Shown here piece by piece: positions 45,463 through 55,163 of a stretch of DNA of 64,000 nucleotides. Every line of letters starts with the position of its first letter. Within the stretch, counting starts at the first letter, position 1. The position numbers and the translations under genes are program-made. This stretch comes from Aurantiochytrium sp. KH105 (lineage: Eukaryota; Sar; Bigyra; Thraustochytrida; Thraustochytriidae), in contig BGKB01000053.1 of assembly GCA_003116975.1 (NCBI GenBank), forward strand, positions 248,001 through 312,000. The letters run 5' to 3'. Below the pieces are notes generated by a model. The model was not told where the DNA came from. It made no database searches and saw nothing but the letters and a program-made list of their open reading frames with translations.

Positions 45463-46458
45463 CTAGGGGAGCACGTTCTCGAGAAAATCGCGCGTGCGCT
45501 CGACACCCCAAAAGAGTGCGGCGTTGGAGGGGAAGGCGCGCACGACGGTCGCCATGAGGCCGCGGTAGAAGCCGCGGAGACCTTCAGTGCGCATGATCAT
45601 GGCCGCCGTTTCACGCATGTTGAGCTTGGTGCTCGAGAAGAGCTGCTGCTGCGTCTTGATCGCGTCGGCCGGAAGCGCGACGAGCCAAAAGGCCGTGCCG
45701 CCGAGACCACCGGCCGTAAGGACCTGGGCATCGGTCGAGGTCATGAACTTGTTGCCATCGAGCGCAGCGCGTGCAAACTCGTAGACGCCAAAGAAGGCAA
45801 TGTTGCCCGGGACCTCGCGGGCCACCGTGGCGCCCATGCCGTGAAAGAGGCCAGCGACACCCTCGCGCCGGAGAACCGTGGCGGCGCAGTGCATCGCAGA
45901 AGGGCCCTCTCCGGCCTGGACGCGGACCTTGACAAGCTCAATGGGGCAGAGGATGGCGCTGGCCACAATGGCAGCCATGCTGCCCGCGACGGCGCCCTTG
46001 CCGAGCGCCGCAGTCGCCTCGCTCATGGGGCGGTCACCAACCACGCGCTCGAAGATCGCGTCGGTGGTCTTGAGGATTTGCGCGTAGCTCATAAAGAGGA
46101 CGGCATTCTCGAGGGCGTTGGCCAGGACGGCAGGGCCAGCGCCGGCGTAGAGGCCGTTCCAAACCCCGCGGGTCTTGACGAGCGAGACGAGGCAGCCCAG
46201 CGTGGACGTGGGCTTGGCCGCGTAACGCACCTCGGTGGTGGACTGCGCCTGCATCAGGACCTTGGCCGTGTCGAAGGGGTGGCCCACGGCCACGCAGCAG
46301 AGGCCTCCGATGGTGCCTGCCGAGAGGTCGACGAACATGGGCTTGGCATTTGCCACAAGCGCCGCGAGACCTCCGCTGCCGGCCTCCCTGACGTCGAGTG
46401 CGCCGGCAGGCGCAGCGCCAGTGGTGGCGCCAGAAGCTCCGGAGGTGGCCACGGTCAT
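45463..46458 (-). CDS. Mitochondrial carrier family (SLC25) protein
   Basis: 331 residues from an ATG at 46458. Three tandem carrier modules show the signature P-x-D/E-x-x-K/R: PFDTAK (61-66), PIELVK (172-177) and PADAIK (263-268). The second-half signatures include GLYAGAGPAV, GLFHGMGAT and GFYRGLMATV. About six membrane spans are expected and the N-terminal ~40 residues are a variable extension. The GLYAGAGPAVLANALENAV stretch and PxE in module 2 resemble the carnitine/acylcarnitine and ornithine carrier group, but substrate cannot be set from the motif alone. It would exchange metabolites across the inner mitochondrial membrane. Confidence 0.9.
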   Translation of the reverse strand: MTVATSGASGATTGAAPAGALDVREAGSGGLAALVANAKPMFVDLSAGTIGGLCCVAVGHPFDTAKVLMQAQSTTEVRYAAKPTSTLGCLVSLVKTRGVWNGLYAGAGPAVLANALENAVLFMSYAQILKTTDAIFERVVGDRPMSEATAALGKGAVAGSMAAIVASAILCPIELVKVRVQAGEGPSAMHCAATVLRREGVAGLFHGMGATVAREVPGNIAFFGVYEFARAALDGNKFMTSTDAQVLTAGGLGGTAFWLVALPADAIKTQQQLFSSTKLNMRETAAMIMRTEGLRGFYRGLMATVVRAFPSNAALFWGVERTRDFLENVLP

Positions 46459-48274
46459 TAGCTGCCTGGCTGCCGGTAGGCTTGCCCGCTCGCTCGCTCG
46501 CTTCTGTCCCGCCCGGCCGGACGCCTCGCTGCTGCTGCTGCTGCTGCTGCTGCTTGCTTTGCTCTGCTTTGCTTTGCTTCGCTTTGCTTTGCTCTGCTCT
46601 GCTTTGCTCTGCTTTGCCTGCTTGCTTGCTTGCCTCGCTCGCGGTTGTCACTCGCTAGGCCAGGTCGCGGTCCTCGCTCCGATGGTTGTGGTTCTGCTGC
46701 TCGCCTCCGCTGCCGAGGTCTCTCCTCCGCTCGATGCGCCGCCGGGCGGTACTGCCGCCGCGACGGCCGAGGCGCCACGCTCGCGCGCCTCCCTCCCTCC
46801 CTCCCTCGTGCGCCTCGCGGCGCCGGTCCGTTGCCTGCTCGCCTTCCTGCCCCGCCAAGAGGCCGCGCCGCGCGCCGCCGCCCCGGCTTTCGTGGCTCTC
46901 GCGGCTGCGCTTCCCGGCGCACCTTGCGCGCCTTGCGCGGCCTAAAACCGGTTAGGTTTGCGCCGTTCTGGTTAGGGTCGCGTGCCCGCGGCGCCGCGCC
47001 CGCGCCCCCGCGCGCCGCCGGGTCCGGTGCGGGCGTTCGTCATGGGTAGGCAGGAAGGGAAGCGTACGAGACCCGGAGAGGGGCTTCGAACTTTGGGGGA
47101 TTTTTTTTCCGTGCGCCGACTTGCTGAACGGCGACATAGTACGTGCCGTCGAGAGCGGTGCCGGCTCCAGCGACCCGCTCTTGCGAGGAGGTAGAAGTAA
47201 CGAGCATATGCAGACCAGGCTGCGGCGAGAACGCGCGCGACCATTGGTTGGATTGCGGCACGCAGCCATGGCCAGATGGCGGCCGCAGGCGGACGTTTTC
47301 GCGGCGGCCTCCTGGGAGGGAAACCTGCGAGAGAATAGCCAGCCCACACGCAGGCGTCTGCCGAAGATGTCGTGGGAGAGGTGAGAAATGGACGGCTCCG
47401 AGACACTGCGGCGAAGAGAGCGGGAAGAGAGCGACACGGGAGCAAGGGACAGAGGACGTCCACCTCGGCCGGCATGAGTGGCCGGAGGCAAGAGGAGCAG
47501 CAGCAGCTGCAGCAAACGAGGCCGGAGAGGGGGCGACGGGTGGACGCGGGAAGGGGGGTCGATACCGAGCGAGCACGCGAGGCCATGCGGGCAAGGGGCG
47601 GCCGGCTCGTGGAGCAGAGATAGGGCCATGGTGGTAGTTTACAATGTGCGAGGAATTTGACGCTCATGCGCGGGCAAGAGAAAGAGCGAGACAATGGGCG
47701 CTGAGACCAGCCGAGGTAGTCAGTCGACTTGGGAGACAAGAGGCACAGAGCCGGGACCAAAGCGAATCAAGCCGCACGAGGTAACATGCGGTCGCTGACT
47801 CACAGGCTGAGTTGTCCCCAGTTGTGAGGCACAACTCGAAGTCAATCAGCACAAGTAGACGCAATGCATACCCTTGCGTCCGTAGCAAAATGATCAGCGA
47901 GTCAGCTCCGCCTAGACTCAAATTTACTTGAGGTGAGAGAATACATGCTCAGAACGATACGGTTGAAGGAAAGACGCGCGCAGCGGCATAGCCTGTGACA
48001 GACAGCCTTGCGCGCAACGATAGTATTCTTGTATGAAAAGCGCTGGCAATAACTAGGTCTGAGCAGTCCTTGTCTGCCTTTCACTAACAGCGAACAGCCT
48101 CCTGTGCACTACGCGCTGGCCAGTTTTACATCTCAAGAAACACCATCTGTCGTTTAATTTAAAGCAACCTGCCTCGCGTGCAGCTCGCATCGAACTCGAA
48201 CTCTGAATAAGGAAAACTCATGTGTACAATATTGTATGAAAGTTTACAAGTAGGCTTCGTGCGCGCCTAAGAAA
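46459..48274. other. 1.8-kb intergenic region, no supported gene
   Basis: Contains (GCT)n at about 46529-46553 and GCTTT/GCTCT repeats to about 46640, a GC-rich part, and GGTTAGG-type motifs at about 46950-46979. Frames of 150-260 codons are open on both strands at 46950-47760, overlapping each other. Their Arg/Pro/Ala/Ser composition and lack of conserved motifs argue against coding. The stretch 47760-48270 is lower in GC and without features. Confidence 0.5.
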
Positions 48275-49006
48275 TTACGCCTGTCGCTTCCTATAGCACA
48301 CGGCCTTCGATGACGCCTGGTACGCATCCATGTCCTCCTTGTGCAGCTCGCAGCGCCCTTGACCGTCCTCAAGGTAAGCGCCCTCCGGCACGTACATTGG
48401 GTCAATGTCCTGGAACTCGTAGTACTTGCACCAGTCATAGTCCGAGCACGCCTTGCGGCACTCGTACTCGGTGCACGGCTTCTTGGCGTTGCACTCTGTT
48501 TTGTACTCGCCGCTGCCGTACGGGTGGCCCCAGTGGTCGTACTCTTCGCGGCAAAAGCCGTGACCGACGAGCTCGTATTCGTCTTCCGGCGCAGGATCCA
48601 CAGGAGGCTTGACGTGGCACTTTTTCCAGTTAGATGTCATGTACGCCTGGACGCACTCGTTGCCGTCTGCCTTCTTGTAGGCGCCGACGTAGTCGTGGTG
48701 GATCTCGCACTTCTCCTTGTATGCGTTGTACTCGTAGCCGGTGCATGCAGTGCCTTGCTCGTAGCAGAGGTCGGCGCAGTCCGACTTGGTGGCCACGTGC
48801 TGGTAGAGCTCAAAGTCGCCTTTGCCGACGGGCTTGCCGTGCGCGTCGTACCTCTCGCGGCAAAAGCCATTGCCGAGTTTGCGAAAGGCGAGGCATGTCG
48901 GCTGTGCGTGCTTGATGGTCTTGGTTTTGGCTTCTGTGGCGTTGGAAGCCTGGGCCGAGGCGCCGAGGACGGCCAAGACGAGGACGAAGAGGGCACTTGC
49001 GCGCAT
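48275..49006 (-). CDS. Secreted cysteine-rich protein with two apple/PAN-like units (A)
   Basis: 243 residues from an ATG at 49006. The N-terminus MRASALFVLVLAVLGASA is a clear signal peptide. Two related units follow, about 37-125 and 143-238. Each has GNGFCRE/GHGFCRE, YD..G.P.G.G.(F/Y), a C...C pair, a C..YE(Y/F) element, then RCE/KCE.H followed by a (G/D)AY turn and a final C. The spacing is apple/PAN-like, a fold used for protein or carbohydrate binding. All cysteines are likely paired. It is a divergent paralogue of the gene at 49719. An extracellular matrix or adhesion role is plausible; substrate unknown. Confidence 0.75.
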   Translation of the reverse strand: MRASALFVLVLAVLGASAQASNATEAKTKTIKHAQPTCLAFRKLGNGFCRERYDAHGKPVGKGDFELYQHVATKSDCADLCYEQGTACTGYEYNAYKEKCEIHHDYVGAYKKADGNECVQAYMTSNWKKCHVKPPVDPAPEDEYELVGHGFCREEYDHWGHPYGSGEYKTECNAKKPCTEYECRKACSDYDWCKYYEFQDIDPMYVPEGAYLEDGQGRCELHKEDMDAYQASSKAVCYRKRQA

Positions 49007-49718
49007 CTTTTTTGTTTTGGGGTTTCTTTCTTGGAATGAGCTTGCTTGAAGGCTTGCTTTTTGAAGGCTTGCTTTTCGAAGGCTTGCTTTGAGGCTTGTG
49101 GTTTGCGTTTTGCTGATGCTCGGCAGCTTGCGATTTTCGAGACCGATGAGCCCATCGTCCGCTTACTACGTTCCCTTTCTATCTCGACCATGTTCCAAGT
49201 TGCAGAGCCGGACCCAGCACACACAGGCCAGCTCTCATACTAGCACCCTCCTACTGGGCTAGTAGGTGGAGATAGCCAGGCAGCTTTGTCTTCCTTCCCC
49301 CTTTTTCGCATCGGACGCTCCTTCGAGTTCATGTACGCAAGGGCCAGGGCGTTGGCCTCGCGTTCATCGTACAGCTCGGCTCCGCCGTCCATGCACATGC
49401 TGTGACTCCGCGTATACGCGCCCACGTCCACGCAGTGGCAGCTTTGATCTCATCACATCGGCCATCGAAGTCATGCGTTGGTCACCAGTTACTCGACTCG
49501 CTCCCAATAAAGAAAGAGGCAGACGAGCCAGTGAGTGAAGATGAGCCGGTATTGTGAAGTGAAGTGACACTTCTGGCATCGTGCACGCGGGCTCGAAGGC
49601 CCGTTGCGAGACAGACGACAACCAGAACCAGAACCTCAAAGCAAACCTCACAAAGCAAACCTCAAGCCAAAGAACACAAAGCCAAACACTCCCAAAGCAA
49701 AGCAAAAGGAACAGAAAG
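49007..49718. other. Divergent spacer with mirrored AAGC-type leader repeats
   Basis: 712 bp between the two divergent paralogues. On the left leader there are three or four GAAGGCTTGCTTT units (about 49049-49092). On the right leader there are AAAGCAAACCTCA units (about 49637-49670) and AAAGCAAAGCAAAAG. Read in the direction of transcription both leaders are therefore AAAGCAA-rich, suggesting a shared origin. Confidence 0.6.
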
Positions 49719-50486
49719 ATGGAGATGAACATGCGAGCCAGCATTCTTCTCGTCCTCGTCATGGCCGTTCTCGCCACCATGGGCGAAGCAGCCAGCCTGC
49801 GCTCCAAGGCCCAGACCACCTTGCAAGACTCACGCAAGCTCACCTCGCACCCGCACAAGCCCATCTGCTTGGCCTTCAAGAAGCTCGGCGACGGCTTTTG
49901 CCGTGAGAAGGTCGACCACTACGGCAACCCTGTCGGAACCGGAACCTTCAACCTTTACAAGCATATCGAGTCCAAGAGCGAGTGCGCCATGCTCTGCTAC
50001 GAAGACGAAGACTGCACCGGCTGGGAGTACGACAGCCGTAGCCATCGCAAGACGTGCGAGGTGCATCGCGGCGAAGTGGGCGCCTACAAGGCCAAGCATG
50101 GCGTCGAGTGCTACGAAGCATACAAGACGGCAGACAAGAGCGAGTGCTTTACGCCTCCCCGGCCGGAGCCCGAGCCGACGTGTGAGTACAAGCTTGTTGG
50201 CAATGGCTACTGCCGTGAGGCCTACGACCACGACGGCACCCCGTACGGCTTGGGAGACTACAAGACGTACTGCAACAAGGACAAGCCGTGTGTGGAGGAC
50301 AAGTGCCGCGAAGCCTGCACGGGCTACGAGTGGTGCAAGTACTACGAGTTCAAGCCGATCAACCCTGACAACCTTCCGTGGGGTACCCACATCGAGGAGG
50401 GTGCAGGTCGCTGCGAGCTGTACCGCGGATACATTGGCGCGTACAAGCCGTCCTCCAAGGCAAAGTGCTACGCGAAGAACTGCTAA
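49719..50486 (+). CDS. Secreted cysteine-rich protein with two apple/PAN-like units (B)
   Basis: 255 residues from the ATG at 49719; the ATG at 49731 (MRASILLVLVMAVLATMGEA) matches the start of paralogue A and may be the true start. Signal peptide, then two units (about 47-135 and 155-250) with the same GDGFCRE/GNGYCRE, YD..G.P.G.G, YEWCKYYEF and RCELYRG.(I/V)GAYK elements as paralogue A. Cysteine positions are conserved. A Pro/Glu-rich linker (PPRPEPEP) separates units. It ends KNC. Confidence 0.75.
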   Translation: MEMNMRASILLVLVMAVLATMGEAASLRSKAQTTLQDSRKLTSHPHKPICLAFKKLGDGFCREKVDHYGNPVGTGTFNLYKHIESKSECAMLCYEDEDCTGWEYDSRSHRKTCEVHRGEVGAYKAKHGVECYEAYKTADKSECFTPPRPEPEPTCEYKLVGNGYCREAYDHDGTPYGLGDYKTYCNKDKPCVEDKCREACTGYEWCKYYEFKPINPDNLPWGTHIEEGAGRCELYRGYIGAYKPSSKAKCYAKNC

Positions 50487-51118
50487 ATTACTCCTAACAC
50501 ACGAACTGTAAACATAGATAAACCAGCAACCAAGCTCCATTTTTCTCTCACAGTCGCGGGCCCCGGTTCCCAAGACCCCCAATTTCGATACCTCAATTCC
50601 ATAGACCCCAATTTTACCAAGACCCCCAATTTCGATACCCCAATTCCATAGACCCCAATTTTCCCTAACCCTAGCCGTTCTGGTTAGGTTCTCCGAATTT
50701 TCCCGAGGCGGATTTCCCCCACCCGACCCGAAGCCACGAGCCGCGTGCCCCGGGGGCAACCGCCGCGGGGTCCGGTGCGCGCGGCGGCGCGCAGGAGGCG
50801 GCGGCGGCGCGGGCGCGGGCGCGGCAGAAACCTAACCCGGCGAGCTAGGGCGCGGTCAGGGTCGGCTAGGGTCGCGCGCGGCCGCTGGGCGGGCGGCGAG
50901 GCGGGGCGGGGCGGGGCGGCAGGCGACGCGCGGCGCGGCGAGGCGAGGCAGGCGAGGCGCGGCGGCGCGGAGGCCGGGCGGCGGACGCGGGCGGCGGCGC
51001 CCTCGACCGGCTGGGAAGGAGGCCTGCCTGCCTGCCTGCCTGCCTGCCCCTGCGAGGCGCGGGATCCGGGGTCCGTCTGCCTTGCGTTGCGGTGCGGTGC
51101 GGGGCGTTGCTTTGGGCG
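50487..51118. other. Spacer with 47-bp duplication and telomere-like motifs
   Basis: 632 bp. It contains the 47-bp tandem duplication (50571-50664), CCCTAACCCTA and GGTTAGG motifs at about 50662-50690, and further CCTAACCC and GGCTAGGG motifs at 50831-50870, then very GC-rich sequence with (CTGC)n near 51027-51047. No gene. Confidence 0.6.
50571..50664 (+). repeat. 47-bp tandem duplication
   Basis: Two copies (50571-50617 and 50618-50664) beginning CAAGACCCCCAATTTCGATA, nearly identical, ending next to a CCCTAACCCTA stretch. Confidence 0.9.
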
Positions 51119-53473
51119 ATGTTTAGCAGGAGGTTTTTTCCCAGGGGGGGCAAGAGGCGCGGGGAGGGGGAGAAGATGGGGAAGGGCAAGAAGCAGCGCG
51201 GCGCGATGAAGAAGTACCTGGAGACGATGCTGGAGATTGGGCGTGAGGATAAAGGCGCGAGGGAGAGCATCGCGAATAAGAGCGAGGCCGAGACCATCGA
51301 CGCGCTGATGCTCGAAATGGCCGCGGCGAGGTGGCAGCTCGACATGCTCAAGGTGCTGCCGCAGACCATGTCGTCCAAGCAGGTCAATGACTGCATGAAC
51401 GAGAGCTCGCGCGTGAAAATCTTCGTCACCTTTTCTCACATCAGAAAGTGCGCGCGTGACCCCGACATGCTCGTTGAAATGCTCGAAGATTTTAAGGAGA
51501 CCGTTCAAAGCCTTGCGCTCCCGGACGACGTCTCGCTAATGCGCGACATCGTCATCAAAGAGTACGAGATCCAAGCCGTGCTGGCCCGCTTTGCCGGCGA
51601 GGTCCCCGTGGTCGTGCAAAAGGCCGCCATGCGCGCCCATGGCGATAATGATGGCGATAGCGACAGCGACGAGAACATGGCGGACGATAGCGACGACAGC
51701 GTTGACGAAGCCAAGGCCGCCAAGGCCGCCAAGGCCAAGACAGCCAAGGCGAAAGCAGGCAAGGCCCCTCGAAGCAAGTCGCGGCGCGACGACGACGACG
51801 ACGACGATAGCGATTACGACGATGGCAGCGACAAGAATGGCGCTGATGATGATGATGACGAGGACGAGGACGATGACGACGACGACGACCTTCCCGCGTC
51901 AAAGCCGCCTGTTACCAAGGCTTCGCTTCGAGCCCTTCGCGAAGCCATCGACACGATTCTCAGGCCTCCCGAAGATGACAGTGTCGAGACAGAAAACGAC
52001 GCAGAACTCGCCGAGACCTCGCCCGCCGCGGCCGCCTTCAAAATGGCGCGGGAGGCGCTTGAGAACGTCCACAGAGCCTTCAAGGCCGCGCAAAAGAACT
52101 CGCGCTCTCGCCTGAACCAAAAGAACCACGAAAAGGCAGTGCGAGAAGCGCAAAATATCTTTGCCGAATTCGAGGCTTCGCACCGCTGGGACCACTTTAT
52201 TGCCCTCCTCGAAGAATTCATGCGCTACTGCCAAACCTTTGCCATCCCCAGCACACCACGGCTCCTGCGCCTGCTCCGCAACGGATCGTATCAATCCCAC
52301 GCGCCTTCCGACGAGAATCTCGTGGGGGATCAAGGTGTCGTTGGCGACGTGGCGGATTCCTTCGAGGACGGGCCGGCGACGCCCCAGGATCAAGTGAAAA
52401 AGCCCGATGCCGCCGGGCAATCTTCGCCTCCGCCGTTGCCTCGTAGCGCGGCTCCTGCGCCTCGTGCTCACGCGTCTGTCTCTGAGATGACCTCGGGCGG
52501 TTTCCGTCCGTCCACACTTTTGCGCCAAATGAAGCTCGACTTTCTGCGTCGCGGTAATCATTCCGAAGCTGACTGGGCCGAAATTTGCGAAATGACCCCG
52601 ATCCAGGCGCGCGAAAAGGTCACCGACTTTGTGCAGAGCGCCGTCGCTGCAAACTCGCACGCCTCCATGCAGGACCACGCGGGTTCTCGCGGCTCGTACA
52701 TGCCTCTCACACAGTCCCAGGACCACCATGACGATGTGACCGCCCACCATGCTCACCAACATTCCATGGACGTAGACGGCATGCAACAGCTCACGCAAGG
52801 CCCTGCCAGCGACGACGAAGTCTTGAATCAACATCTGAAGCACCACCAGCAGCACATTGCGGGCCATGTCGACCATGTTGATCATGTTCCCGACCACGAC
52901 GACGACGATGATGATGACGATGGACACACCGTTGTCGATGACGCCAAGCGTCTCCGCCAGCAGTCGAGGCACAGGCGCGCCAAAGTCAGAGATCCAATCG
53001 AGGTATTGATGCTCGGGGGCAAGCCTGGTCAGACCATCGATGTCTCCCCGGGCAGCACTACTCTCGGCGTTCGCCCGCGCACGGCGCCTAAGCGCAAGCT
53101 GATGTACGACTCCAACGCGGAAAACGACTCGCCATTTGCGTCGCAATTTGACGACGAAGCAAACCGTCGCACGTCATACTCCCAGGTTGCCGCCGCCAGG
53201 ACCGAGGAGCTCTTCGAAAAGGCACTTGCGCGCAAACGCCGCAAGCCCATTCCCTGGTCTGCAAAGGAAAGCGAGGCCCTCGCAGAGGGCGTTCGTGTCC
53301 ATGGCTCGGGCAACTGGGCCGCCATTCTCAGAGAAGATCGGGAGAGCGCCGAGCCTGTGTTTCACAAATCAAGAACCAGTGTATCCCTCAAAGATCGAGC
53401 TCGCAACATTATGCTAAAGAAGCAGCGTGAGAAAAAGGCACAGGAAGAGGCCGGTGCTCACGCGGACCAGTAA
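51119..53473 (+). CDS. Telobox-Myb (TRF-like) protein with acidic middle
   Basis: 784 residues from the ATG at 51119; the ATG at 51176 (MGKGKKQRG) is an alternative. The first ~160 residues are helical (possible TRFH-like dimerisation region, not proven). The middle has long Asp/Ser acidic tracts and a KAAKAKTAKAKAGK basic run, then a helical domain (about 250-400), His/Asp-rich stretches (about 535-615), and a C-terminal Myb/SANT domain at about 708-770: PIPWSAKESEALAEGV..HGSGNWAAI and third helix VSLKDRARN, close to the telobox VDLKDKWRN. A single C-terminal telobox Myb is the TRF/Taz1/TRFL design for binding duplex telomeric DNA. It has a partner-like gene at the left edge (1-529). Confidence 0.7.
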   Translation: MFSRRFFPRGGKRRGEGEKMGKGKKQRGAMKKYLETMLEIGREDKGARESIANKSEAETIDALMLEMAAARWQLDMLKVLPQTMSSKQVNDCMNESSRVKIFVTFSHIRKCARDPDMLVEMLEDFKETVQSLALPDDVSLMRDIVIKEYEIQAVLARFAGEVPVVVQKAAMRAHGDNDGDSDSDENMADDSDDSVDEAKAAKAAKAKTAKAKAGKAPRSKSRRDDDDDDDSDYDDGSDKNGADDDDDEDEDDDDDDDLPASKPPVTKASLRALREAIDTILRPPEDDSVETENDAELAETSPAAAAFKMAREALENVHRAFKAAQKNSRSRLNQKNHEKAVREAQNIFAEFEASHRWDHFIALLEEFMRYCQTFAIPSTPRLLRLLRNGSYQSHAPSDENLVGDQGVVGDVADSFEDGPATPQDQVKKPDAAGQSSPPPLPRSAAPAPRAHASVSEMTSGGFRPSTLLRQMKLDFLRRGNHSEADWAEICEMTPIQAREKVTDFVQSAVAANSHASMQDHAGSRGSYMPLTQSQDHHDDVTAHHAHQHSMDVDGMQQLTQGPASDDEVLNQHLKHHQQHIAGHVDHVDHVPDHDDDDDDDDGHTVVDDAKRLRQQSRHRRAKVRDPIEVLMLGGKPGQTIDVSPGSTTLGVRPRTAPKRKLMYDSNAENDSPFASQFDDEANRRTSYSQVAAARTEELFEKALARKRRKPIPWSAKESEALAEGVRVHGSGNWAAILREDRESAEPVFHKSRTSVSLKDRARNIMLKKQREKKAQEEAGAHADQ

Positions 53474-54202
53474 ATAGTCGCCACTGAAGATTGACGTGAA
53501 TGAATTGCTGTGAAGAAGCACATTGTACCTTGCTCGCCAGCACCACTGCGAAGGCCATTTTCTCGTGCCGGTTTTTCTCTTGACGCTGTGCGCATTCCCG
53601 CCGCTTTCCTCTTTATTGTATACCACCACCTGTGTCGCCGACGTCTATCTAGCCAGCCCTCGCTTTTCATCTTGATGTGCTCCACTGCCTGCAAGAGGCC
53701 ACTTTTCGCCTAAAACTTACGATTATACTGTAGTATACGTCTGAGTCCGCATCCCAATCTCCTCCGTTCAGCCAGAGGGCTAGCGCGCGTCGTTCATGCC
53801 ACGATTTTATCCATCTCTTCCGTGGCCTTGCGGTGAAGCTGCATGGCGAGCTCAACGCGAAGGAGACCGAGAACGCAATACAGACCGACCCTTGGCTCGC
53901 GAAACAGCTGCATCAAGAGCTCAATTGTGGCCGGCGACAAGACAAAACGAGGTCCCTGGCGCCACCTCGGAATCCTGGCAGGCCAGTAGCAATACGTAGT
54001 AGTATAGTCGTAAAACAACTAGTAGGAACAGGAAGCAAGCAAGGCCCCGTGGGTTTCGTGGTTGCGAACAGCCGCGAACGGAGACTCTGGCAGGGCAGAC
54101 CTCAAGCACTGCACTGCAACTGCACATCCCAACGCACACGTGCCCGAGCGAGCGAGCGAGCGAGCAAGCGCGCAGCAGCGAGAGGGGAAGAGGACCGAGA
54201 CG
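53474..54202. other. Intergenic, no supported gene
   Basis: 729 bp between plus-strand genes. A GAGCGAGCGAGCGAGC microsatellite lies at about 54146-54167 just before the phosphatase start. Short ORFs only. Confidence 0.5.
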
Positions 54203-55075
54203 ATGCTCGCGGCGGCGCGACGTGGATGCGTGCTCGCGCGCGGCTCGGTGCAGCAGTCGCAGAAGCGCGGCATGGCCGGCATGGCGCACGAAGAGGTCGT
54301 CGCGCTGTGGAAGTCCGCCAAGGCGGTGTGCTTTGACGTGGACAGCACCGTTGTCACTGAGGAGGGCATCGATGTGCTTGCCGAGCACTGCGGAGCTGGT
54401 AAGTCGTTTTTTGCTTTCTTTTGGGGTGGGGGGGTGGGGTGTAGGATTGTCTTCAATTGATGAAAAAATGCACGCGCAAAAGACTAATGAAAAGCGCATG
54501 CATGTGAAATGTGTGCAGGCGACGCCGTCGCGGCCTGGACGCGCAAGGCCATGGGTGGCTCGGTGCCCTTCCACGAGGCGCTTGAGGCGCGTCTCAACCT
54601 TTTCGGTCCCTCTGTCAAGGATATTCAAGACTGCAACACCAAGCACCCGCTCGAGCTCACCCCGGGCATTGCCGACCTCATCGCCACACTCCACGAGCGC
54701 AACGTTCACGTGTACCTGGTGTCAGGTGGCTTCCGTCAGATGATCAACCCGCTTGCCGATATTCTCAACATCTCGCGGGATCGCATCTACGCGAACAACT
54801 TGCTTTTCAAGGAAGACGGATCCTTTGCCGGCTTTGACCCTGAAGAGCCCACGTCGCGCGCTGGTGGCAAGGCCAAGGTCGTGCAGACCCTCAAGGAGGC
54901 TCACGGCTACGACCCCATTTTTATGATTGGCGATGGCGCCACCGACATGGAGGCTCGTCCTCCGGCAGACGCCTTTATCGGCTTTGGTGGCGTCGCTGTT
55001 CGCGAGGTTGTCAAGGAGGGTGCTGATTGGTTTGTCACGGACATGAACGACCTCATCAAGCCCCTCAAAGAGTAA
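54203..55075 (+). CDS. PSPH: Phosphoserine phosphatase (two exons)
   Basis: Exons 54203-54398 and 54519-55075 join in frame (tgc gga gct g | gc gac gcc) to give 250 residues. Motif I DVDST is at 45-49 with the catalytic Asp45 and Asp47. Motif II SGG (VYLVSGGF) and motif III GDGATDMEA with the metal-binding Asp are in exon 2, as is a PLEL cap region. This is the HAD-superfamily enzyme that hydrolyses phosphoserine to serine, the last step of the phosphorylated serine pathway. The first ~27 residues are basic and Ala-rich and may be an organelle-targeting extension; a second ATG (residue 24 or 27) would give a cytosolic form. Confidence 0.93.
54399..54518 (+). other. Intron of phosphoserine phosphatase gene
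   Basis: 120 nt, donor GTAAGT, acceptor TGTGCAG, with an internal G-rich stretch. The reading frame is broken inside and restored across the junction. Confidence 0.92.
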
Positions 55076-55163
55076 ACACAGAGACCGATTGACTGCTCGC
55101 GTAGCCTCCCATTGAGCGTGAACAACAAGAATCTAACACTTTTCAACTTAGCTCGCTAGTCTT

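Noticed and set aside
45421-46461. 346-codon plus-strand frame opposite the mitochondrial carrier
   Set aside because: Antisense shadow of a clear SLC25 gene.
46945-46982. True interstitial telomere
   Set aside because: Only single GGTTAGG-type motifs, not an array; better described as promoter motifs.
46952-47760. Overlapping frames of 160-260 codons on both strands
   Set aside because: Mutually overlapping, skewed composition, no conserved motifs; treated as intergenic.
48341-49039. Hydrophobic plus-strand frame opposite secreted paralogue A
   Set aside because: Shadow of a gene with a clear signal peptide and conserved cysteines on the other strand.
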